A stretch of DNA of 64,000 nucleotides from JAEZJZ01 sp050949055 (GTDB lineage: Bacteria; Bacillota; UBA994; UBA5500): the NCBI GenBank assembly GCA_050949055.1, contig JBMNFA010000009.1:1-64000 (forward strand). Direction: 5' to 3'. Below the pieces are notes generated by a model. It was not told the DNA's origin. It saw only the letters and a program-made list of their open reading frames with translations, and ran no database searches. Every line of letters starts with the position of its first letter. Position 1 is the stretch's first letter. A program made the position numbers and the translations under genes. Below are positions 15,932 to 26,830 of the stretch, in pieces.

Positions 15932-16157
15932 AGTAACATCATATTCAAACAGTATTATTGCGCTTTTTCCATGTATTTTAGAAGCATTGTCACAGCAAGA
16001 TATGTCCCCAAAAGAATTATTTGAACGAACCATGCCACGCCAAAAAAACATGGCTGATTTTCTAAGTGCTTTAGACTGCTTGTTTGCATTAGGCAGAATT
16101 AAACTAATTGAGGAAAAGAGGGTACTGCGCTATGTTGAAAGAGATACGATGCGATAA
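15915..16157 (+). CDS. ABC-3C middle component (MC6-like)
   Basis: An 80-residue protein from ATG 15915, overlapping the preceding gene by 17 bases and the ATPase gene by 26 bases. MRLPNKVTSYSNSIIALFPC at the start and ALDCLFALGRIKLIEEKRVL at the end match the small middle components that bridge the effector candidate and the ABC ATPase; the pattern is a short winged-helix-like fold. Tight overlaps on both sides show the three genes are made together. The subtype number is from memory and less certain than the role. Confidence 0.75.
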   Translation: MRLPNKVTSYSNSIIALFPCILEALSQQDMSPKELFERTMPRQKNMADFLSALDCLFALGRIKLIEEKRVLRYVERDTMR

Positions 16158-17769
16158 ATTTGCTCCAAATCATCAAGTGATAAAACTTAATGAAGGATTA
16201 AACACGGTTTTGGGCAGTTCCAGCGGTACTAATGCAATAGGAAAATCAACATTTCTGTGGGTTATAGATTATGCATTCGGCGGTGACAGATACTACTCCA
16301 TGTCGGATGATATAAAAAAGGAAATAGGCCCACATACCATCCATTTCACTTACGAGTTTGAAGGACAACCGTACTATTTTTATAGAAGTACTGAAGATAC
16401 TAAAAATGTATATCGAAGTGATAAGGACGGACATTTTATTACAAAATTGACACTTGATGAATTTCGTAGCTTTCTATTTCAAGAATATAAAGTTGGTATC
16501 CCCTCTCTTACATTTTCAGATATAACTGAGCGTTTTTTCCGCATTTATGGGCGCGAAAATACGCTAGAAAAGTATCCATTACTTGTAAAACCTCGTGAAC
16601 AAGATGAAAAGGCAGTCGATTTTTTATTAAAACTTTTTGGGCATTATGAAATTCTATCTGCGATTAAGAGCATGGAAGAAGAACTTGGGATTAAATTTTC
16701 GCAGCTCAAATACCGCCAACATCAGAGAGTGGATATAGAAAAAATCGAAACCAATCAAAAAATGATCGAGTCTTTAAAGAAAAGGCTTCAAAAATTAATG
16801 AAAAACAACGAAGAAGCGCAATTAGCAGTTTTTGGGTTTGATACACATACATTCGAACAAATAACTGCAATTCAAAAAGAATTGAATAGTTTTATTCGCA
16901 AACGTAATCGCTTGCAATCGCAGCTTAATGCTATTACGAGCAATATAGCTGATAGCAAGGCCGAAATCGCAAGTGAATTTGATTCATTGTTACACTTTTT
17001 CCCAAATGCTAATATAGCAGCATTTGAAAAGATTGAATATTTTCATGAGAAAATTAGAGAAATTTTAGGCGAAGAGATGAATCAGGAAATTGAGCGTTTG
17101 CAGCAAATAATTGATCAATATGATAAAGAAATAAATCGCCTTAATAGAAAAATTAAAGAAACTGGCTTAGCTAAGGAAATGTCAGAGAGAATACTATCAC
17201 AGTGTGTTAATGTGTCTAAAACAATTGATAGACTTGAAGAAGAAACGGCGGATTTAATTCGTCAGAAAGAGCTTCAAGAAGCTCGCATTGAAGCGGAGAG
17301 GAAATTAAAAGATCTGCTGCTGCAACAAACCGAAATAATACATGAAATACAAGATAACATTAACCTACGAATGAAAATGATTAACGACGTAGTAACTGAA
17401 CAGCAGGAAATCGCCCCACTTTTGCAGATAACTCCTCAAAAGGAAATTATATTTGAAACACCCGGAAACACAAGTGAGGGAACCGCTTTCAAGAGCCTAG
17501 TTATATACGATTTAACTATACTTGAACTACGTCCAATCCCTGCACTTATCCACGACTCCAATATCCTTAAACGTATTGAGGATATACACTTAGAACATAT
17601 ATTGGAACGTTATCAATCCAGTAATCGCCAGGTTTTCATTGCGTTTGATAAAGCTGATTCTACAACTGAGAAAGCGCACAAGATTTTAGAAGAAACAGCA
17701 ATCTTGCGATTATCAGATGGTAATGAACTATTTGGTCGTTCGTGGAGTAAATACGAATCGAATGATTAA
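16132..17769 (+). CDS. ABC-3C SMC-like ATPase with DUF2326 C-terminus
   Basis: A 545-residue protein starting at ATG 16132 (AGAGGG upstream). The N-terminus has the Walker A SSGTNAIGKST (residues 32-40) in an RecN/SMC-like setting (GLNTVLGSSSGTNAIGKSTF). The middle (about 180-430) is a long coiled coil. The C-terminal domain has the DUF2326 pattern (PIPALIHDSNILKRIED, with the HDS near the Walker B position, and QVFIAFDKAD). It would sense a threat, probably abnormal DNA or phage activity, and control the partner encoded at 14693-15931. It ends 20 bases before the methylase gene. Confidence 0.85.
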   Translation: MLKEIRCDKFAPNHQVIKLNEGLNTVLGSSSGTNAIGKSTFLWVIDYAFGGDRYYSMSDDIKKEIGPHTIHFTYEFEGQPYYFYRSTEDTKNVYRSDKDGHFITKLTLDEFRSFLFQEYKVGIPSLTFSDITERFFRIYGRENTLEKYPLLVKPREQDEKAVDFLLKLFGHYEILSAIKSMEEELGIKFSQLKYRQHQRVDIEKIETNQKMIESLKKRLQKLMKNNEEAQLAVFGFDTHTFEQITAIQKELNSFIRKRNRLQSQLNAITSNIADSKAEIASEFDSLLHFFPNANIAAFEKIEYFHEKIREILGEEMNQEIERLQQIIDQYDKEINRLNRKIKETGLAKEMSERILSQCVNVSKTIDRLEEETADLIRQKELQEARIEAERKLKDLLLQQTEIIHEIQDNINLRMKMINDVVTEQQEIAPLLQITPQKEIIFETPGNTSEGTAFKSLVIYDLTILELRPIPALIHDSNILKRIEDIHLEHILERYQSSNRQVFIAFDKADSTTEKAHKILEETAILRLSDGNELFGRSWSKYESND

Positions 17770-17789
17770 ATATTAGGAGGATGAAAAAT

Positions 17790-20102
<2,313 letters not shown>

Positions 20103-22610
20103 ATGAGAGTTACTTTATTTCCATTTCAGGAAACGGCTCTTGCAGAATTGCATGAGAAAATTAATAAAGCTCATTTAATGTGGAGCGAAAAAGACCCTCA
20201 GGTAATATCGTTTTCCGCACCTACGGGTTCTGGAAAAACTATAATTATGACTGCACTTTTTGAAGAAATCCTATATGGAGGTTCAGATAATATCGGCGAT
20301 CCGAATTCAGTGTTTGTTTGGCTTTCCGATTCGCCGGAACTTAACGAGCAAACGCGATTAAAAATTGAAAGCAAATCAGACAAAATTCGTGTACGGGACT
20401 TAGTAACTGTAGATTCAAACTTTGATACCGAGTATTTGGAGGGTGGACGTATTTATTTTATTAACACACAAAAACTCGGTTCTGACAAGTTATTAACAAC
20501 TAAGTCCGATACAAGGCAATATACAATTTGGGAAACACTCACAAATACAGCTAAACGCATTCCCAAACAGTTCTATGTGGTCATTGATGAAGCACATAGA
20601 GGGACTTATACATCTGCTCAAGCAGAAAATAAAGCACAATCCATCATGCAAAAATTCATCAAAGGTAGCGAAGAAGACGGACTTTGTATTATGCCTTTAG
20701 TTATCGGCGTGACCGCAACACCCCAGAGATTTGATAACTTAATTGCTGGGACTACTTCGACAGTACAAAAAGTTATTGTTCCACCTGAACAAGTACGTGA
20801 ATCGGGGCTTTTAAAGGACAGAATCATTATTCATTACCCAGATATCCAACTTGGTGCCGATATGACAATGTTCAAAGGTGCAGTCGAAAATTGGCTTAAT
20901 AAATGTGCTCACTGGAAAGCTTACTGTGAACGTGAAAATGAGAAAATGGTAAACCCTATCCTTGTCGTCCAAGTCGAAGATGGTAATGAACGAGAAATAA
21001 CCCGTACCGATTTAGGGATTTGTATCGATTTGCTGGAAGAGGCAATGGTACGCAAGTTATTGCCCGGTGAAGTGGTACATACCTTTAATGATTATGGTAC
21101 GATCAAAGTGCGTGACGTTGAAATTCATCAAATTGAAGCTTCTAGAATCGAAGACGAAGAAAATGTGAAGGTTGTGTTCTTCAAAATGAACCTTTCCACA
21201 GGTTGGGACTGTCCTCGTGCTGAAACAATGATGTCATTTCGTAGCGCGCAGGACTATACCTACATAGCACAGCTTTTGGGGCGTATGATTCGCACTCCTT
21301 TGGCAAGAAGAATTGCCTCCGATGCTGAACTTAATAATGTAAGTCTGTTTCTTCCATACTTTGATAAAGATACAGTAAAAAATGTTGTTAATGCTCTACA
21401 TGATAGTGAATCGGTTATGCCCACTGAAACTGGTACAAATAAAGAGCTTATAACACTCGGGCGCAACCTCGCTTATTCTGATGTGTTTGATTCAATGGAT
21501 AAGCTCATTACATACCGCCTGGATTCATCCCGCAAGCAAGCACCGCTTAAGTTATTAATACAGCTTTCTAGAGCATTAACAATGGATGGTATTGATTTGG
21601 AAGCACAAAAAGCCGTTAAAAATGCAGTTTTATCAAAAATGGACGAAGAAATTGCTCGCATAAAAGAAAGTGGTGACTTTGATGGTCGAGTTGCTTCAAT
21701 CACTGGATTTGCTCTTAATACGCTAACATTTGACTATGGAGAAAATGCTTATTCATTTGATGAAGCTACACAAACCATGACTGTTACCGAATTTGACATT
21801 TCTCGACATTTTGAACAAGCTGGAAGGATATTGGGAGAAGGCTTACATAAGGAGTATTGGATTCGCCACAGTACCCGAGACCATATTGAAGTAAAGATTG
21901 AAGTCATTGTGCTTACAAGTGATACTGCTGCTATGGAGCGAATAAACGCCTTTGCAGAAGAGAAATTTATTAGTCTATATGAGAATAATAAACGCTCTAT
22001 TGCAAGATTAAATGAGGCTCGAAAAAACATCTATGAAAGATTAATAAATGCTTCCGCTCAACCAATAGCTATTCCTTGGGTATTGCCAGATTCAATCGAT
22101 TTTTCAGTTTCAGATAACAGTATAAAAATTGATCGACACCTCTATTGTTCTGAGGATGGAACATTCCAAGCATCACTAAACCCATGGGAAAAGGGAGTTA
22201 TTGAAGAAGAACTAAAAAACGGTGCCGTTTGCTGGTTACGTAATCTTGATCGTAAAAAGTGGTCACTTGAAATCCCATATGAGGTCGGCGGTGTTATCAC
22301 TTCTATGTTTCCTGATTTAGTGGTAGTGAGAGCTGATGCACAAGGTTACATTTTTGATATTCTAGAACCACACGACCCCAGCCGTAAGGACAATTATCCC
22401 AAGGCAGTTGGCCTAGCAAAATTCGCAGAGAAACATTGGGATAAATTTGGAAGAATTCAACTTATCCGGCAAAAGAAAGGATTAGACGGTCGTGAACATT
22501 TCTATAGACTTGATATGGCAAAAGTAGCTGTTAGAAATAAAGTTCGTGGCATTACATCAAACGAGGAACTTGATAGAATTTTTGATACGGATGCTGAGCG
22601 AGAAGATTAA
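20103..22610 (+). CDS. Type III restriction enzyme helicase/nuclease subunit (Res)
   Basis: An 835-residue SF2 ATPase with Walker A SAPTGSGKT (residues 38-46), DEAH box VVIDEAHRGT (about 161-166), VIGVTATPQRF (about 202) and motif VI AQLLGRMIRTPLAR (about 388). The C-terminal part has FPDLVVVRADAQGYIFDILE followed by PHDPSRKDN, a variant nuclease site in which the usual catalytic lysine is not evident at the (D/E)xK position. It translocates DNA and cuts it when two unmethylated sites meet (family knowledge). It begins immediately after mod and is followed by a terminator at 22635-22657. It is rather short for the family. Confidence 0.9.
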   Translation: MRVTLFPFQETALAELHEKINKAHLMWSEKDPQVISFSAPTGSGKTIIMTALFEEILYGGSDNIGDPNSVFVWLSDSPELNEQTRLKIESKSDKIRVRDLVTVDSNFDTEYLEGGRIYFINTQKLGSDKLLTTKSDTRQYTIWETLTNTAKRIPKQFYVVIDEAHRGTYTSAQAENKAQSIMQKFIKGSEEDGLCIMPLVIGVTATPQRFDNLIAGTTSTVQKVIVPPEQVRESGLLKDRIIIHYPDIQLGADMTMFKGAVENWLNKCAHWKAYCERENEKMVNPILVVQVEDGNEREITRTDLGICIDLLEEAMVRKLLPGEVVHTFNDYGTIKVRDVEIHQIEASRIEDEENVKVVFFKMNLSTGWDCPRAETMMSFRSAQDYTYIAQLLGRMIRTPLARRIASDAELNNVSLFLPYFDKDTVKNVVNALHDSESVMPTETGTNKELITLGRNLAYSDVFDSMDKLITYRLDSSRKQAPLKLLIQLSRALTMDGIDLEAQKAVKNAVLSKMDEEIARIKESGDFDGRVASITGFALNTLTFDYGENAYSFDEATQTMTVTEFDISRHFEQAGRILGEGLHKEYWIRHSTRDHIEVKIEVIVLTSDTAAMERINAFAEEKFISLYENNKRSIARLNEARKNIYERLINASAQPIAIPWVLPDSIDFSVSDNSIKIDRHLYCSEDGTFQASLNPWEKGVIEEELKNGAVCWLRNLDRKKWSLEIPYEVGGVITSMFPDLVVVRADAQGYIFDILEPHDPSRKDNYPKAVGLAKFAEKHWDKFGRIQLIRQKKGLDGREHFYRLDMAKVAVRNKVRGITSNEELDRIFDTDAERED

Positions 22611-22634
22611 ATTATACATCCATCCTGCATCCTC

Positions 22635-22657
22635 AACCCCCTGTAAAAAAGGGGGTT
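22635..22657 (+). terminator. Terminator after the restriction genes
   Basis: AACCCCC (22635-22641) pairs with GGGGGTT (22651-22657) around an A-rich loop, 25 bases after the res stop codon. It closes the rightward defence operon. The tail on the plus strand (ATCTAATCTG) lacks a T-run, so termination may be only partial. Confidence 0.55.
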
Positions 22658-22718
22658 ATCTAATCTGGTAACTCAACTATTAATTTTCGGGACGGTTGAT
22701 ATGTTCCCTCAAACAATA

Positions 22719-22797
22719 AAAATAAGGGTTTCCTGACATTGCCACATCCGGCAGATCGGCCTCGAGAAAAGCTAAATGTCTGGAAACCCTTTATTTA
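22719..22797. repeat. 79-base imperfect inverted repeat at the defence-island/chromosome junction (MITE- or IS-end-like)
   Basis: AATAAGGGTTTCCTGACATT (ends at 22740) pairs with AATGTCTGGAAACCCTTTATT (starts at about 22775), with one mismatch and one extra base. The 33-base middle is non-coding. The arms look like insertion-sequence ends without a transposase gene. It lies between the A+T-richer left region and the first chromosomal gene. Confidence 0.5.
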
Positions 22798-22813
22798 CAA
22801 GCTTTTCAGTTCT

Positions 22814-24214
22814 TTATTTCTCAACCCTTGACATCAATGTGACGCACTCAACGTGCGTGGTGTGAGGGAACATATCCACCGGCTGCACTTCCCGCACGGC
22901 AAAGCCGTTTCGACTGAGGTAGGCCAGGTCGCGGGCCAGGGTGCTGGGATTACAGCTGACATATACCACCCGCTGCGGTTCCATGGCGGCGATAGTCTCC
23001 AGCAGGCGCTGGTCACAGCCGGCCCGGGGCGGGTCGACCACTATCACGTCGGCTTTGACGCCATTGGCCTGGTACAGCCAGGGGATCACCTGCTCCGCCT
23101 CCCCGGTGAAGAAGCGGGCGTTGTTGATGCCGTTCAGCTGGGCATTGCGGCGGGCATCGGTCACAGCAGCGGCAACCACCTCCACGCCGATCACCTGGCG
23201 GGCGTGCCGCGCCAGATAAAGGCTGATGCTGCCGATGCCGCAATAGGCGTCGATTACCGTTTCCTGCCCGGTTAGCCCTGCGTATTGCAGCGCCGTCGCA
23301 TAGAGAACCTCCGTTTGCAGGGGGTTCACCTGCCAAAAGGAACCGGGCGAGATGCGAAATTTGAGTCCGCCCAGTTCGTCCATCAGATAGTCACGACCGG
23401 CGAGCAGCACCATCTCGTCTCCTAGCACCACGTTGGAGCGCCGTCGGTTGATGTTTTGTACCACGCCCACCAGTTCTGGGACCCGCTGCATCAGTTCGGC
23501 CGCCAGCTCTTCCTTGCCGGCAAACGGCTCGGCGGTAGTCACCAAGACGGCCAAAGCCTCCTCGGTATGAAACCCCACCCGCACCAGCACGTGGCGCAAC
23601 AAACCCTGCCCAGTGCCCTCGTCGTAGGGAGTCTGCCGATACTGCTCAGCCAACTGCTTCACTTGCTGCAGAATCCTGCTATTTAGCGGGTGTTGAATGA
23701 TACAGTCTTCGACGTCTATCACCTGATGGGTGCGTTGGCGAAAGGCACCGGCAACTATGCGCCCTTTGCTTAAGCTGACAGGGAACTGCGCTTTGTTGCG
23801 GTAGCGCCAGGGCTCTGCCATGGGCAAGGTTGGGTGCACCTGGACATCACCCAGTTTGCCGATGCGCTGCAAAGCATCCACCACCCACTGCCGCTTCTGC
23901 TGCAATTGGGTCGGATAGTCCAGATGCTGCAATTGGCAAGCACCGCAGTCGGCATATGCCGGGCAGCTGGGATTGGCGCGGCAGCCTGCGGCTGCAACGA
24001 CTTGTTTGAGCAGCGCCCTACAATACGTCGGTTTCAGCGAGATCACTTCCGCCAGCACCCGTTCGCCAGGCAATGCGCATGGAACAAACACGGTAAACCC
24101 CTGGTAACGCCCCACCCCTTCTCCGCTGTGGGTTAGGTTATCTATCACCAACTCCAGCGGCTCGCCCAGCCTTACTGGTGGCTTGAGCCCAGTTTTGTCT
24201 TCGCCCTTGACCAT
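22814..24214 (-). CDS. rlmD: 23S rRNA (uracil-5-)-methyltransferase, RumA/RlmCD family
   Basis: A 466-residue enzyme that methylates C5 of uracil in 23S rRNA with AdoMet. The N-terminal TRAM domain (EPLELVIDNLTHSGEGVGRY) is followed by the iron-sulphur cysteines CRANPSCPAYADCGACQ. The AdoMet site is VIDAYCGIGSISLYLAR, and the active-site part is VDPPRAGCDQRLL with VSCNPSTLARDL (catalytic Cys). The start at 24214 has GGAGGG 6 bases upstream; the longer frame (24232) does not. It could equally be the dual-specificity RlmCD form of Firmicutes. It marks the start of normal chromosome to the right of the defence island. Confidence 0.88.
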   Translation of the reverse strand: MVKGEDKTGLKPPVRLGEPLELVIDNLTHSGEGVGRYQGFTVFVPCALPGERVLAEVISLKPTYCRALLKQVVAAAGCRANPSCPAYADCGACQLQHLDYPTQLQQKRQWVVDALQRIGKLGDVQVHPTLPMAEPWRYRNKAQFPVSLSKGRIVAGAFRQRTHQVIDVEDCIIQHPLNSRILQQVKQLAEQYRQTPYDEGTGQGLLRHVLVRVGFHTEEALAVLVTTAEPFAGKEELAAELMQRVPELVGVVQNINRRRSNVVLGDEMVLLAGRDYLMDELGGLKFRISPGSFWQVNPLQTEVLYATALQYAGLTGQETVIDAYCGIGSISLYLARHARQVIGVEVVAAAVTDARRNAQLNGINNARFFTGEAEQVIPWLYQANGVKADVIVVDPPRAGCDQRLLETIAAMEPQRVVYVSCNPSTLARDLAYLSRNGFAVREVQPVDMFPHTTHVECVTLMSRVEK

Positions 24215-24289
24215 GGTCGCCCTCCGCTTCATCGTTGTTACCTGATTATACCATGTGTGCAGCCGACCACCAAAGCCGGGATGCGATGC

Positions 24290-26416
24290 CTATCTGGACT
24301 GAATGCGCTGTAGCTCTCGCAGCAACTCATCGATGCGGTAAGGCTTGGAGACGGCGCCGCAAAACCCATACTGACTATAATCGGACAACAACGGATCATT
24401 GGAGTAGCCGCTGGAGACGACCACCTTCGCCGCTGGATCCAGCTCCAGCAGTCGCCTGATCGTCTCTTTGCCCCCCATTCCGCCGGGGATAGTGAGATCG
24501 GTAATCACCACGTCATAGGGGCTTCCCCGCTGCATCATCTGCCGATACAATGGCAGCGCTTGGCTGCCATCGGCGACAAAGTCCACTTGATATCCGTTGA
24601 TGCCCAACAACTCAGCTAGTGAGCTAGCGATAGCCGCCTGATCGTCGATCAGCAGGATGCGGCCACCGACAACTGCCAGTTCGGGCAGCTCGCTTTCCTC
24701 CACTGGCACGCTGTCAGAGGCAGGAAGGTACACCCGAAAGGTAGTGCCTGCACCCGGCTGAGAATCCACCAAAATGCAACCATCGTGCTTGTTGATGATG
24801 GAATAGGCGGTCGCTAACCCCAAGCCATTTCCTGCTTCTTTGGTGGTGAAGTAGGGATCAAATATGCGGTGAAGATCTTCAGGCGGGATACCCACCCCTT
24901 GGTCTGAGACTGATATCTCCACGTAGCGCCCAGACTTAAGCGGCAAACTATCGCTTTCACTTACTTGCACATTCTGGGCCTGAATACGAATAGTCCCCCC
25001 ATCGGGCATCGCCTGATCAGCATTGATCAACAGATTGCCGATCACTTGACTGATCTGCCCCTGATCGATCTCCACCACGCACAGATCAGGAGACAGGGAA
25101 AACTCACATCTGACATTGGATCCTCTGAGGGAGAACTGCGCATTTTCGTATAGCAGATCGGGCAGTCTGGCCGCCTTCTTCAGCGGAGTGCCACCTTTGG
25201 CGAAGGTGAGCAACTGCCCAGTCAACGCCTTCACATCGTGGCATGATTTCTCAGCCATCTGCAGATAACGATAGTTGCGCTCTTGTGGTTTGGTGTTAGC
25301 TTTGATCAGTTGGATCAGGTTCAAGATCACCGTCAGAGCATTGTTGAAATCATGGGCAATGCCGCCCGCCAACACCCCCAGCGACTCCAGCTTCTGCGCC
25401 TTGAGCAGCTCGTCGTTTGCCCGTCGCAACTCCGCGGTGCGCTGCTCAACCAGATCCTCCAAATACTTCTCGCTCTGCTGCAGGCGCTCCACCAATAGGA
25501 TGTTCTCGTAAGCGAGGGCGGCTTGTGCTCCCAAAGTTACGGCTATCTCTTCGTCCACTTCAGAGAATGAATCAGCCGCTTGCTTCTCCACCAAGCAGAT
25601 CAGACCGTAAACGTCACTGGGCGAAGCAAAGGGCACCAGCAACAGTGACTCAAACTCCGTCGGGAAACCGTGTTCGCAGGGGTAACCGGACATACCAGTT
25701 CCTTGCGTCCGGCGCAGGGGCAGCCTGTCATCAACCACCCGGCGCAGGGTTCCCGATGAGTACAGCCAGTCCACCAGGCTGGACACAGCCAGGTCGGTGC
25801 CGGAATAATCATGGAAGTTGCGAATGACTCCGTCCGCCATCTGCACCATCAGCAGCGAATGGCTGCAACCCAGCAGCTCTCGCAGCATGCGGGAAACCGT
25901 GTCTAGTAGTGCATCGGGGTCCCTCTCCACCAGCATGCTGTAAGAGAGAACCATCAAGACAGGAAAGCGCATCCCAAATTCCTCGGACAGCAGCCCCGCT
26001 CTGCTATCTCCGTGGAGGCGGCCTACAACCGATGCACTGACACCGGTGCCTGATTGCAGCAGCCTGTTCACCGTACGCATGATCACGTCCGGCTCAGAAG
26101 GCTTTTCGATTACCCAACAAGGACCGCACTGGTCATCCACTCGCAGGTCTTTTGGATGCCGGGACGAAGCGGTGTAGAAGATTACCGGGGTATCTGCCAG
26201 GCCTGCTTCCGCTCGCAGACGTCGCACCAGATCCACTCCATCCATGGTGGGCAGGAGAATGTCGGTGATGATCAGGTCAAGGTGTTCCTCGGTGGCTAAC
26301 CTCAACGCCTGGTCCCCATCACTGGCTGGTAGCACACTGTGCCCCAAGGAACTCAACAGCGTGACCAGGAACTGGCGGCTCATAGCATGGTCTTCAACGA
26401 CCATAATTGTAGCCAT
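24290..26416 (-). CDS. Hybrid histidine kinase, receiver-GAF-HisKA-HATPase-receiver
   Basis: A 708-residue cytosolic protein. The first receiver (1-125) has phospho-acceptor DLIITDILLP. A GAF-like domain follows (about 150-320) and then a coiled coil (EDLVEQRTAELRRANDELLK). The H-box is GVLAGGIAHDFNNALTVI (His near 354), the N-box VIGNLLINADQAM and the G boxes SDQGVGIPP and GNGLGLATAYSI. A second receiver ends the protein (DVVITDLTIPGGMGG). No DNA-binding or transmembrane part is seen. It lies in a run of four same-strand signalling genes; signals are probably relayed to the small receiver gene next to it. Confidence 0.9.
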   Translation of the reverse strand: MATIMVVEDHAMSRQFLVTLLSSLGHSVLPASDGDQALRLATEEHLDLIITDILLPTMDGVDLVRRLRAEAGLADTPVIFYTASSRHPKDLRVDDQCGPCWVIEKPSEPDVIMRTVNRLLQSGTGVSASVVGRLHGDSRAGLLSEEFGMRFPVLMVLSYSMLVERDPDALLDTVSRMLRELLGCSHSLLMVQMADGVIRNFHDYSGTDLAVSSLVDWLYSSGTLRRVVDDRLPLRRTQGTGMSGYPCEHGFPTEFESLLLVPFASPSDVYGLICLVEKQAADSFSEVDEEIAVTLGAQAALAYENILLVERLQQSEKYLEDLVEQRTAELRRANDELLKAQKLESLGVLAGGIAHDFNNALTVILNLIQLIKANTKPQERNYRYLQMAEKSCHDVKALTGQLLTFAKGGTPLKKAARLPDLLYENAQFSLRGSNVRCEFSLSPDLCVVEIDQGQISQVIGNLLINADQAMPDGGTIRIQAQNVQVSESDSLPLKSGRYVEISVSDQGVGIPPEDLHRIFDPYFTTKEAGNGLGLATAYSIINKHDGCILVDSQPGAGTTFRVYLPASDSVPVEESELPELAVVGGRILLIDDQAAIASSLAELLGINGYQVDFVADGSQALPLYRQMMQRGSPYDVVITDLTIPGGMGGKETIRRLLELDPAAKVVVSSGYSNDPLLSDYSQYGFCGAVSKPYRIDELLRELQRIQSR

Positions 26417-26461
26417 GTCTAATTCATCCCCTTCTTCGCTAATACCGCCCTTGCTAGCCCC

Positions 26462-26830
26462 CTAGGCTGGCAGGTAGGTAGTCACTTGCTGAACAAAGCA
26501 CTTGGGATCGATCGGCTTGCTAATGTAGCCATCGAATCCGGCAGCCAACAGCTTCTCCCGATCGCCCACCATGGCTAGAGCGGTAACGGCGATAATGGGA
26601 ATCAGTTTCAGCTGGGGGTGTGCATTCAGCCGGGCGGCTACCTGATACCCACTGAGCCCCGGCAACTGCACGTCGCAGATGATCAAATCCACTCCCCCCT
26701 GCTCTGCCAGTTCAATTCCTACCAGACCATCGGTGGCAGTCAACACCGTGAACCGATGAGATTTGAGCAGGAAGGTCACCAGCGCCAGGTTGATAGCATT
26801 ATCTTCAATCACCAAAATTCTCCCTGCCAC
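26462..26830 (-). CDS. Single-domain response regulator
   Basis: A 122-residue receiver with no output domain. Acidic pocket ILVIEDNAIN, phosphorylated Asp in DLIICDVQLPGLSGYQVAAR, and conserved T/A (IAVTALAM) and K (GYISKPIDP). It lies between two hybrid kinases on the same strand and its stop abuts their genes, so it should be a shuttle within this phosphorelay, as DivK or Spo0F-like proteins are. Confidence 0.92.
   Translation of the reverse strand: MAGRILVIEDNAINLALVTFLLKSHRFTVLTATDGLVGIELAEQGGVDLIICDVQLPGLSGYQVAARLNAHPQLKLIPIIAVTALAMVGDREKLLAAGFDGYISKPIDPKCFVQQVTTYLPA

Noticed and set aside
20103..22610. Reading the res gene as a type I HsdR or BREX helicase
   Set aside because: It directly follows a beta-class Mod gene, has the type III order of motifs and no HsdS, PglZ or BrxA-type neighbour.
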